Position numbers and translations under genes: made by a program. Under the pieces are notes generated by a model. That model was not told the DNA's origin, searched no databases, and was given only the letters and a program-made list of their open reading frames with translations. This document shows, one piece after another, positions 7,890 to 14,516 of a DNA stretch of 17,352 nucleotides (positions are counted from its first letter, which is position 1; each line of letters starts with the position of its first letter). The DNA is taken from NCBI GenBank assembly GCA_050701635.1, contig JBOGDF010000079.1, positions 1-17,352 of the forward strand, in the 5' to 3' direction. The stretch comes from WHSM01 sp050701635. GTDB lineage: Bacteria > Actinomycetota > Actinomycetes > Mycobacteriales > Micromonosporaceae.

Positions 7890-7908
7890 TATCATCTGCG
7901 CGACATCG
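7890..7908 (+). promoter_or_regulatory. Promoter-like motif upstream of the second binding-protein gene
   Basis: TATCATCTGCGCGACATCG, ~90 bp before the ATG at 7998, matches the element at 6540-6557 except for one base insertion and a few changes. It suggests the second gene has its own promoter inside the 178-bp gap after copy 1. No clear -35 is present. Confidence 0.45.
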
Positions 7909-7997
7909 ACCGAGCAGAACGAATGGGCCTTCTGCTGGCGGACCAATCGAGATTACGATCCGTGCGCACGACGCGTCGGGGGAAGAAGGGACTGACC

Positions 7998-9194
7998 ATG
8001 GCAGATTTCGACCGTAGAGGTTTCTTGCGGTTGACCGGGGCCGCGGCGGCGACCAGCATGCTGGCCACCGCCTGCAGCGGCTCCAGCCTGGGCGACGACG
8101 CCGGCGACGCGGACGGACCGGTGAAGATCGGGCTGCTGCTCCCGGAAGCCGGCGTCTACAAGGCGCTCGGCGACGACCAGCGGATGGGCTGGGACCTCTT
8201 CCTCAAGCAGAACGGCAACAAGCTCGGCGGCCGTGAAGTCAAGATCGTCACCGCCGACGAGGGCGAGACCCCGGAGACCAGCAAGGCGAGCGCCGAGAAG
8301 CTGCTCAAGCAGGAGAAGTGCCACGTCGTACTCGGCGTGATCAGCTCCGGCAACCTGATCGCGATCCAGGACATGTTCACCGAGGCCAAGGTGCCGCTGA
8401 TCAGCACCAACGCCTCGCCGTCGAAGGTGCAGGGTCAGGCGTACGGGTGGCGTACGTCGTTCGTCAACGACCACGCCGGGATCGCGATCGGCGAGCACAT
8501 GGCCAAGGAGGCCGGCGGTCCGGTGGCGCTGATCGTCGCCGACTACGCGGCCGGCCACGACTACGCCGCCGGGATGCAGAAGTCCTTCGTACCGGCCGGC
8601 GGGAAGCTCGCGGGCGAGCCGATCCTGGCGCCGTTCCCGATCGGCGGCAAGTCGTTCCAGCCGTACCTGCAGCAGATCGAGAAGCGCAAGCCGAAGGCGG
8701 TGTACGCGTTCTTCGCCGGCGCCGACGCGGTGAAGTTCGTCAAGGAGTACGACAAGTTCGGCCTGGCGAAGAAGTACAAGCTGTACGCGCCGGGCTTCCT
8801 GGTGGAGGGCGGCGTACTGAAGGCGCAGGGCGCGTCGGCGGTGGGCATCGTCAACGCCCTGCACTACTCCTCCGCGCTGGACAACGACCTGAACCGGGCG
8901 TTCGTCTCCGAGTTCAGCAAGGCCAACGGCCGGCCCCCGACCTGCTTCTCGGTGGCCACGTACGACGCGGGCCAGGTGCTGGACCGGGCGATCAAGGCGA
9001 CCGGCGACAAGTTCAGCTCCGAGGCGCTGGAGACGGAGCTGGGCAAGCTGGGCGACATCAAGAGCCCGCGCGGCACCTGGAAGTTCGGTGACCACCGCTC
9101 CCCGGTGCAACAGTGGTACCTGCGCGAGGTGAAGGCGGACGGCGACAAGGTCGGCAACGTCGTGGTCGGCGAGCTGGGCGTACTCGGCGAATGA
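7998..9194 (+). CDS. Liv/HAAT-type ABC importer substrate-binding lipoprotein, copy 2
   Basis: A 398-aa paralogue of the protein at 6608-7819, collinear over its whole length. It has a twin-arginine motif DRRGFLRL (res 5-12) and a lipobox-like LATAC with Cys26. A Ser/Gly/Asp-rich linker follows, and then the type-1 periplasmic-binding fold beginning VKIGLLLPEAGVYKALG. It too should be Tat-exported and lipid-anchored, handing ligand to the LivH/LivM channel encoded next. The ATG at 7998 has AAGGG 7 nt upstream. The central 64 bp (8687-8750) are identical in DNA to 7306-7369 of copy 1, whereas surrounding sequence differs, including synonymous changes. Two binding proteins for one channel suggest a broader or dual substrate range. 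A strong hairpin follows the stop. Confidence 0.93.
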   Translation: MADFDRRGFLRLTGAAAATSMLATACSGSSLGDDAGDADGPVKIGLLLPEAGVYKALGDDQRMGWDLFLKQNGNKLGGREVKIVTADEGETPETSKASAEKLLKQEKCHVVLGVISSGNLIAIQDMFTEAKVPLISTNASPSKVQGQAYGWRTSFVNDHAGIAIGEHMAKEAGGPVALIVADYAAGHDYAAGMQKSFVPAGGKLAGEPILAPFPIGGKSFQPYLQQIEKRKPKAVYAFFAGADAVKFVKEYDKFGLAKKYKLYAPGFLVEGGVLKAQGASAVGIVNALHYSSALDNDLNRAFVSEFSKANGRPPTCFSVATYDAGQVLDRAIKATGDKFSSEALETELGKLGDIKSPRGTWKFGDHRSPVQQWYLREVKADGDKVGNVVVGELGVLGE

Positions 9195-9205
9195 TCGAGG
9201 CGTTG

Positions 9206-9239
9206 GGGGCGGTACGCCGGGCGACCGGCGTACCGCCCC
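9206..9239 (+). terminator. Strong GNRA-tetraloop hairpin between binding protein and permease genes
   Basis: GGGGCGGTACGCCGG (9206-9220), loop GCGA, CCGGCGTACCGCCCC (9225-9239): a perfect 15-bp stem with a GNRA loop, starting 11 nt after the stop of the second binding protein and ending 25 nt before livH. No U-run follows. It could be a partial terminator or a 3' end stabiliser that makes binding protein more abundant than the permease, a common need in ABC importers. Confidence 0.75.
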
Positions 9240-9264
9240 TGTTCTGTCACACCGGGGCGGGTTC

Positions 9265-10149
9265 ATGGGCGTAGTCGGTTGGTTCGACGCCAACCTGGTG
9301 AGCATCGTCGACGGCGTGGCGTACGGCCTGCTGCTGTTCACACTCGCGGCGGGGCTGTCGCTGGTGTTCGGGATGATGGACGTCCTCAACCTGGCGCACG
9401 GCACGCTGTATCTCGGGGGCGCGTACCTCACCTTCCTGATCTCCGGCGGAGGCTGGTTCGGCTTCTTCGCCGCGGTGACGGCCGGGATCGTGTTCGGTGC
9501 TCTCGGCGGCATGGTGCTGACCGCGATGACCCAGCCGCTGGCCAGCCGGGGACACCTCGATCAGGCGCTGCTCACCGTCGGGGTGGCGCTGCTCGGCAGT
9601 GAGGTCTTCCTGATGGTCTCCGGCGGCGACCCGCTGCCCGCCTCGGAGCCGGCGGCGCTGGACGGCTCGCTGTCGGTGCTGGGGCACACGTACCCCACGT
9701 ATCGGTTGGTTTTCATCGGTGTGGCGGCGGTGCTGGCCGCACTGGTCTACCTGATCTTCGAACGCTCCACCCTGGGCGCCCTGGTACGCGCCACCGTCGC
9801 CGACCGGGAGATGGTGCACGCGCTCGGGGTCGACACCCGCAAGGTGCTGCTCGGCGTGTTCGCCTTCGGCGGCGCGCTGGCCACGGTCGGTGGCGTGCTG
9901 GGCGCACCGATCATCGGGCCCGCCCCCGGGGTGGACGAGAACGTGCTGGTGCTCTCGCTCGTGGTGGTCGTCGTGGGCGGCCTGGGCTCGATCCGCGGCG
10001 CGTTGCTGGGTGCGCTCTACATCGGGCAGGTGCAGAGCCTTGGCGTGGCGCTGATCCCCACGTACGCCCCCTTCCTGGTCTTCGGGTCGATGTTCCTCGT
10101 GCTCGCGCTACGGCCGCAGGGCCTGGTCTCGATCGCGAGGTCGGCGTGA
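9265..10149 (+). CDS. livH: Liv-type ABC transporter permease, LivH family
   Basis: A 294-aa integral membrane protein, one of the two channel subunits of the importer. The LivH signature region is clear near the N-terminus: GLSLVFGMMDVLNLAHGTLY (res ~32-51) followed by GGAYLTF. Several hydrophobic spans follow, including one near 65-85 and a Val-rich span around 228-240, and a C-terminal glycine-rich GGLGSIRGALLGAL motif typical of the family. The ATG at 9265 has only a weak GGGGCGGG upstream. It is the first gene after the 9206-9239 hairpin, so its expression may be tuned relative to the binding proteins. Its stop overlaps the livM start by 4 bp (GTGA). Substrate specificity cannot be read from this subunit. 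Confidence 0.95.
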   Translation: MGVVGWFDANLVSIVDGVAYGLLLFTLAAGLSLVFGMMDVLNLAHGTLYLGGAYLTFLISGGGWFGFFAAVTAGIVFGALGGMVLTAMTQPLASRGHLDQALLTVGVALLGSEVFLMVSGGDPLPASEPAALDGSLSVLGHTYPTYRLVFIGVAAVLAALVYLIFERSTLGALVRATVADREMVHALGVDTRKVLLGVFAFGGALATVGGVLGAPIIGPAPGVDENVLVLSLVVVVVGGLGSIRGALLGALYIGQVQSLGVALIPTYAPFLVFGSMFLVLALRPQGLVSIARSA

Positions 10150-11156
10150 CGGCCCCGGAGACAGCGACCGGCGTGCGGCGCTGGCTCGGGCTGGCGCCGG
10201 TCGCCGCCGCGGTGGCGGTGACCGTGCTGCTCGCGGCGCCGTGGCTGGTCGGCGCGTACACCATCTCGACGTTCTCCCGGATGCTGGCGATGGGGCTGCT
10301 CGCGATGAGCGTCACGCTGCTCACCGGCACCGCCGGGCTGCCCAGCCTGGCGCAGGCGGCGTACTTCGGGGTCGGGGCGTACACCGCGGCGCTGATCGGC
10401 CGGGCCGGCGTGACGCTCGGTCCGCTGCAGCTGCTGGCCGCGGTGGCGGTGGCGGGCACGGTGGCGGTGCTCACCGGTTCGGTGGTGGTACGTACCCGCG
10501 GCGTCACGTTCCTGATGTTGACGCTCGCCGTCGGCGAGCTGGGGCACGCGGTCGCGATCCAGTGGCGCACGGTCACCAACAGCACCGACGGGCTGTCCGA
10601 CATCCCGGCGGTGGTGCCGCTGCCCGGCATGGCGCCGCTGGTCAACGACGGGTTGATCTACTACTACGTGCTGGCGTTGTTCCTGCCGCTGTTCGCCGCC
10701 ACCGCGATGGTGGTGCGCTCGCCGTACGGGTTGGCGCTGCGCGGCATCCGGGACAACGAGGACCGGATGCGCGCCACCGGCTATCCGGTCTACCGCTACC
10801 TGCTCAGCGGGTACGGGCTGGCCGGCGGCCTGGCGGGTGCGGCCGGCGCGCTCTGGATCGCCGTGATGCGGTACGTCTCCCCCGGCGACATGAGCTTCGG
10901 GCTGGCCGCGCTGGCGCTGCTCGCCGCGGTGATCGGCGGCGTCGGCTCGCTGTGGGGCGCCTGCCTGGGCGCGGCGTTGCTGATCCTGGTACGCGACTAC
11001 CTGGGCGGCACCGAGATACCCGCGATCGGGGAGAGCATCAGCGGACGGCTGCTGCTGGGCATCACGTTCATCGCCGTGGTCTACCTGCTGCCGCGCGGCA
11101 TCTCCGGGGTGAAGCTGCGACTCGGCCGACCGCGACCCGCCGGGGAGCAGGCATGA
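10146..11156 (+). CDS. livM: Liv-type ABC transporter permease, LivM family
   Basis: A 336-aa integral membrane protein, second channel subunit. LivM features: N-terminal hydrophobic spans, the conserved GTAGLPSLAQAAYFGVGAYTAAL region (res ~60-82), and the cytoplasmic loop LALRGIRDNEDRMRATGYPVYRY (res ~196-218) that couples to the ATPases. A glycine-rich span (AAVIGGVGSLWGACLGAALL) and a short basic C-terminus follow. The GTG start at 10146 overlaps the livH TGA. Its own stop overlaps the livG ATG (ATGA). These overlaps make livHMGF a tightly coupled translational unit. Confidence 0.95.
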   Translation: MTAPETATGVRRWLGLAPVAAAVAVTVLLAAPWLVGAYTISTFSRMLAMGLLAMSVTLLTGTAGLPSLAQAAYFGVGAYTAALIGRAGVTLGPLQLLAAVAVAGTVAVLTGSVVVRTRGVTFLMLTLAVGELGHAVAIQWRTVTNSTDGLSDIPAVVPLPGMAPLVNDGLIYYYVLALFLPLFAATAMVVRSPYGLALRGIRDNEDRMRATGYPVYRYLLSGYGLAGGLAGAAGALWIAVMRYVSPGDMSFGLAALALLAAVIGGVGSLWGACLGAALLILVRDYLGGTEIPAIGESISGRLLLGITFIAVVYLLPRGISGVKLRLGRPRPAGEQA

Positions 11157-11917
11157 CCGCGATGCTGGAGCTGACGGGCGTACGGCGGGATTTCGGCTCG
11201 CTCCGAGCGGTGGACGACGTGTCGTTCGCGGTGCAGCCGGGCGCCCGGCACGCCGTGATCGGGCCCAACGGCGCCGGCAAGTCGACGCTGTTCAACCTGA
11301 TCGGCGGCTCGCTGCGGGCCACCGCCGGCACCATCCGGTTCGAGGGGCACGACGTCACCGCCACCGCGGAGTACCGGCGGGCACGGCTCGGGCTGGCGCG
11401 TACCTTCCAGCACTCGGCGGTCTTCCTGCGGGAGACCGCGGTGGAGAACGTGCTGGTCGGGGTGGCGCGCAGGGCCGGGGTCGGCGGCTCGATCACCCGG
11501 GCCGCGAAACGCCGCCGGGAGCTGGTGGACCGCTGCGTGGCGCTGCTCGACACGGTCGGCCTCTCCGGGCGGTACGAGTCCGCCGCGGGCAACCTCTCGC
11601 ACGGCGAACGGCGCCAGCTCGAGATCGCGATGGCGCTCGGCACCGAGCCCCGGCTGCTGCTGCTCGACGAGCCCGCCGCCGGCATGTCGGCGGCGGAGAC
11701 CGCGCGCTTCACGGCGCTGATCTCGGGCCTGTCCCGGGACGTCACGGTGCTGCTGATCGAGCACGATCTCGACGTGGTGTTCGAGCTGGCCGACACCGTG
11801 ACGGTGCTGCACCTGGGTCGTCACCTGACCACCGGCAAGCCGTCGGAGGTACGCGCCGATCCTGACGTACAGGAGGCGTACCTGGGCGCCGCCGACGTCG
11901 AGGAGCTGTTCACATGA
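11153..11917 (+). CDS. livG: ABC transporter ATP-binding protein, LivG family
   Basis: A 254-aa cytoplasmic ATPase powering the importer. Visible motifs: Walker A GPNGAGKST (res 37-45), Q-loop Gln86 in RTFQ, signature LSHGE (148-152), Walker B LLLLDEP (168-174) and switch His204 in IEHD. The family-typical extended segment between Q-loop and signature (VENVLVGVARRAG...) and the C-terminal YLG are present. The ATG at 11153 overlaps the livM stop and has GGGGAG ~6 nt upstream; a second ATG three codons on is possible. The frame is open upstream within livM, but that part is out-of-frame reading of livM. The gene ends with a 4-bp overlap onto livF. Confidence 0.95.
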   Translation: MTAMLELTGVRRDFGSLRAVDDVSFAVQPGARHAVIGPNGAGKSTLFNLIGGSLRATAGTIRFEGHDVTATAEYRRARLGLARTFQHSAVFLRETAVENVLVGVARRAGVGGSITRAAKRRRELVDRCVALLDTVGLSGRYESAAGNLSHGERRQLEIAMALGTEPRLLLLDEPAAGMSAAETARFTALISGLSRDVTVLLIEHDLDVVFELADTVTVLHLGRHLTTGKPSEVRADPDVQEAYLGAADVEELFT

Positions 11918-12624
11918 GCCGGGCGTTGACGATCGAGAACCTGATCTCCGGGTACGCCGGTTCGTCGGTGTTGCACGGGGTGCAGCTCGACGTACCGGCC
12001 GAGTCGGTGGTGGCGGTGCTGGGCCGCAACGGCATGGGCAAGACCACGCTGATCAACACAGTGATGGGGCTGGTACGCCCGAGCGCGGGCAGCGTACGGC
12101 TGGGCGAGGTCGAGCTGGCCGGGCTGCGGCCGGACCAGATCGCGAAGGCCGGGGTGGCGCTGGTGCCGCAGGGCCGGCGGGTGTTCGCGCCGCTGACCGT
12201 GGCGGAGCATCTGACCCTGGCGGAGCGGCTGGGGCGGGCCCGCGGGCCGTGGCGCACGTCGCGGGTGATCGAGCTGATGCCCCGGCTCGGGGAACGCCTC
12301 GGCCACCGCGGCGACCAGCTCTCCGGAGGCGAGCAGCAGATGCTGGCGATCGGCCGTGCGCTGCTCACCAACCCGTCGCTGTTGCTGCTGGACGAGCCGT
12401 CGGACGGGCTCGCCCCGAGCGTGGTGCTGCAGGTGGGCGAGACCATCCGTGAGCTGACCCGCGAAGGGCTGGCGATCCTGCTGGTCGAGCAGAATCTGCG
12501 GCTGGCGTTCTCGGTGGCCAACCGGGTCGCGGTGATGGAGAAGGGCCGCGTCGTCCTGGACACCACCACCGAGGACTTCCGCTCCGACGCCGTACGCGCC
12601 CACACCCTGCTGGGCGTCGGCTGA
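11914..12624 (+). CDS. livF: ABC transporter ATP-binding protein, LivF family
   Basis: A 236-aa cytoplasmic ATPase expected to pair with LivG. Motifs: Walker A GRNGMGKTT (res 37-45), Q-loop Gln86 in VPQGRRVF, signature LSGGE (136-140), Walker B LLLLDEP (156-162), and VEQN (191-194) with Gln193 where LivG has the switch His, as is usual for LivF. The LivF-typical VPQGRRVFAPLTVAEHL is intact. The ATG overlaps the livG TGA (ATGA). It is the last transporter gene; a methyltransferase gene begins 49 bp downstream. Confidence 0.95.
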   Translation: MSRALTIENLISGYAGSSVLHGVQLDVPAESVVAVLGRNGMGKTTLINTVMGLVRPSAGSVRLGEVELAGLRPDQIAKAGVALVPQGRRVFAPLTVAEHLTLAERLGRARGPWRTSRVIELMPRLGERLGHRGDQLSGGEQQMLAIGRALLTNPSLLLLDEPSDGLAPSVVLQVGETIRELTREGLAILLVEQNLRLAFSVANRVAVMEKGRVVLDTTTEDFRSDAVRAHTLLGVG

Positions 12625-12631
12625 GCGCACC

Positions 12632-12659
12632 GTGTGATGATCGGCCCGATCGTCTACAC
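12632..12659. promoter_or_regulatory. Imperfect palindrome upstream of the methyltransferase gene
   Basis: GTGTGATGATCGG C CCGATCGTCTACAC: arms match except for one bulge and one mismatch, with a perfect GATCGG-C-CCGATC core. It occupies most of the 49-bp gap between livF and the methyltransferase, ending 1 nt before that gene's Shine-Dalgarno. It may be an operator for a separate promoter or an attenuating hairpin. Confidence 0.5.
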
Positions 12660-12668
12660 GGGGAGGAG
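12660..12668 (+). promoter_or_regulatory. Strong ribosome binding site of the methyltransferase
   Basis: GGGGAGGAG ends 5 nt before the ATG at 12674. It is the strongest Shine-Dalgarno on the + strand of this window and fixes the start. It implies independent, efficient translation rather than coupling to livF. Confidence 0.75.
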
Positions 12669-12673
12669 TTGGC

Positions 12674-13465
12674 ATGTCGACGTACCTGTTCGACAACGAA
12701 GCGGCGCAGGCCAGCGACCGGTTCAGCAGCCTGGAGCAGTGCTACGACAAGGTGACCACCCAGCACCTCGACCAGCTCGGGGTGGCTGAAGGCTGGCACT
12801 GCCTCGAGGTCGGCGGCGGAGGCGGCTCGATCGCGCACTGGCTCGCCTCGCGGGTGGGCGAAACCGGCACGGTGCTCGCCACCGACATCGACCCGGAACG
12901 GATGTACGCCACCGCCGGCAACCTGGAGATCCGCCGCCACGACATCGTCACCGACGAGCTGCCGGAGGCGTACTTCGACCTGGTGCACGCCCGGCTGGTG
13001 CTGATCCACGTCCCGCAGCGGGTCGAGGCGCTGGCCCGGATCCTGCGGGCGCTGAAGCCGGGCGGCACGCTGCTGCTCGACGAGTTCGACTGCACCTGGC
13101 CCAACCCGGTGCTCACCGCCCCGGCGGCCGCCGACGCCGCGCTGATCGAGAAGGTGATCGACGGGATCCACCAGCTGCTCGGGCAGGCCGGGATGGACCC
13201 GGCGTGGGCGCGCAAGGCGTACGGCGCGATGCGCGACGCCGGCTTCACCGACCTGGGTTACTCCGGCTTCTGCGAGCGCTGGCCGGGTGGCTCGGTGGGC
13301 GCCCACCTGCACCGCGCCAACGCCGAGCAGGTCGGCCCCAAGCTGATCGCCGAGGGGTTGGCGACCCAGCCGGAGCTGGACCGGTTCCTGGAGCTGCTGG
13401 ACGACCCGGAGGTCACGCTGAGCTCGTACCTGCTGCTGTCGACCTGGGGCAGCCGCCCGGCGTGA
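12674..13465 (+). CDS. Class I SAM-dependent methyltransferase
   Basis: A 263-aa cytoplasmic protein with a Rossmann-type methyltransferase core. Motif I is CLEVGGGGGS (res 43-52), the acidic ribose-binding loop is ATDIDP (69-74), and a motif II/III-like DLVHARLVLIHVPQR and LKPGGTLLLDEFD follow. The C-terminal third (VIDGIHQLLGQAGMD...) resembles small-molecule methyltransferases rather than rRNA or protein ones. The methyl acceptor is unknown. It follows livHMGF on the same strand after 49 bp, so it may share their transcript or use its own signal at the palindrome upstream. A link to the imported compound is conceivable but not shown. It converges with the phosphatase-fold gene on the minus strand; the 37-bp gap holds a TGAGGCCC direct repeat and no clear terminator. 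Confidence 0.88.
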   Translation: MSTYLFDNEAAQASDRFSSLEQCYDKVTTQHLDQLGVAEGWHCLEVGGGGGSIAHWLASRVGETGTVLATDIDPERMYATAGNLEIRRHDIVTDELPEAYFDLVHARLVLIHVPQRVEALARILRALKPGGTLLLDEFDCTWPNPVLTAPAAADAALIEKVIDGIHQLLGQAGMDPAWARKAYGAMRDAGFTDLGYSGFCERWPGGSVGAHLHRANAEQVGPKLIAEGLATQPELDRFLELLDDPEVTLSSYLLLSTWGSRPA

Positions 13466-13502
13466 GGCCCTTTGCGTTGAGGCCCGGTTGCCGTTCGGCG
13501 GG

Positions 13503-14501
13503 CTACGGCCTGGGCAGGGTGAGGTCGGCGACCACCGTACGGTGATCACTGCCGCCTACCGGGTAGACCCGTACCGCGCGTACCGCCGCGCCCCGCTCCA
13601 CCAGGATGTGGTCGATGGTGACCGGCGGCACCGAGCCGGCCTGCCAGGTGACGGAGAGCCCTTCACCGGCGGCATCGGCCGCGTCCAGGTAGCCGGCGGC
13701 GAGCAGTCGGCGCAGCGGCGAATGGTCGAGCGTGGCGTTGAAGTCGCCGGCCAGCAGGCTCACCACGCCGTCGCCGGACGCCGGACGGGGCAGCCGGGAC
13801 AGCTCCGCCTGCCAGTGCGCCACCGCGTCGCCACCGGGGATCGGGGGCGTCGGATGGGCAGCCACCACGTCGAGCGTGACGCCGCGGTGCACGTACCGGG
13901 CGCGCGCCATGTCGAACCGGCTCTGCCGGTCGGCGGTACGCAGCTCCGTGAACTCGGCGCGGCCGTACAGTGCGGTGCCGGCGACCCCGGGCTGCGGGCG
14001 AGCGGCCAGGCACGGCAGCAGCTCGCGCAACCCCGCGGCTTCCAGCGCGTCCAGCGACTCCTGGGTCGCCTCCTGCAGGCTCAGCAGGTCGGGCTGCTCC
14101 CGGCGTACCAGCGCCATCAGCTCGGCGGTCGCGTTGCCCTGCCAGAGGTTCGCGGTCATCACCCGCAGCGGTACGCCGCCCGCCGGCCTCGGCGCCTCGC
14201 CGCCGACCGCCCGCGGCAGCACGATCGCGACCAGCGCCGCCGCCACCAGCCCGGCCGCGACCGTGGTACGCCAGCGGCGCGTGAGCCCCGCCGAGCCCGC
14301 CACCAGCACCGCGACCGGCACCAGGTACGGCAGGAACGACATCAGCTGCGCCAGCGGCGTGAACCCGTCCAGCCCCGCCAGCCGGCACACCAGGAACACA
14401 CCGAGCCCGCCCGTCACCGCCACCAGCAGCCCGGTGAGGACGCGGGACCAGCCAGAACGCTCGGAGGACGCTGGAGCGTCAACCACCAACTCGTCCAGCA
14501 A
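13503..14501 (-). CDS. Membrane-anchored endonuclease/exonuclease/phosphatase family protein
   Basis: A 332-aa protein with three N-terminal membrane spans (~res 21-40, 50-72, 78-96) and a C-terminal EEP (DNase I/sphingomyelinase-like) metal-dependent phosphoesterase domain. Catalytic motifs are complete: TANLW (N118), LQEA (E144), AHP (H216), GDFN (D253, N255), IDH (D297, H298) and SDH (D319, H320). Arginines before TM1 and the RRWR loop between TM2 and TM3 place these inside, so the catalytic domain should face outside the cell. The substrate could be nucleic acid, a phosphodiester lipid or a phosphate ester. TTG at 14501 is taken, with GTG at 14486 as the main alternative; neither has a clear Shine-Dalgarno. 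It begins 15 nt after the add stop, so it is probably cotranscribed with add. Confidence 0.88.
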   Translation of the reverse strand: MLDELVVDAPASSERSGWSRVLTGLLVAVTGGLGVFLVCRLAGLDGFTPLAQLMSFLPYLVPVAVLVAGSAGLTRRWRTTVAAGLVAAALVAIVLPRAVGGEAPRPAGGVPLRVMTANLWQGNATAELMALVRREQPDLLSLQEATQESLDALEAAGLRELLPCLAARPQPGVAGTALYGRAEFTELRTADRQSRFDMARARYVHRGVTLDVVAAHPTPPIPGGDAVAHWQAELSRLPRPASGDGVVSLLAGDFNATLDHSPLRRLLAAGYLDAADAAGEGLSVTWQAGSVPPVTIDHILVERGAAVRAVRVYPVGGSDHRTVVADLTLPRP

Positions 14502-14516
14502 ACCCCGACCCCCGGC

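Noticed and set aside
7863..7997. Longer N-terminus for the second binding protein (start at 7863)
   Set aside because: Same reasoning: the Tat motif and lipobox must be N-terminal, and the ATG at 7998 has AAGGG at 7 nt.
7953..9512. 519-aa open frame on - opposite the second binding protein
   Set aside because: The sense strand encodes a clear Tat lipoprotein; the antisense frame has shadow composition (Arg/Leu/Val/Gly-rich) and no motif.
6608..12624. Urea (Urt-type) transporter identity
   Set aside because: No urease genes are nearby, and the binding proteins lack the UrtA-like opening I would expect; a general Liv/HAAT call is safer.
13463..13511. Terminator between the methyltransferase and EEP genes
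   Set aside because: There is only a TGAGGCCC direct repeat and a short AGGCC/GGCCT pairing around a weak stem, with part of it inside the EEP gene; not strong enough to call.
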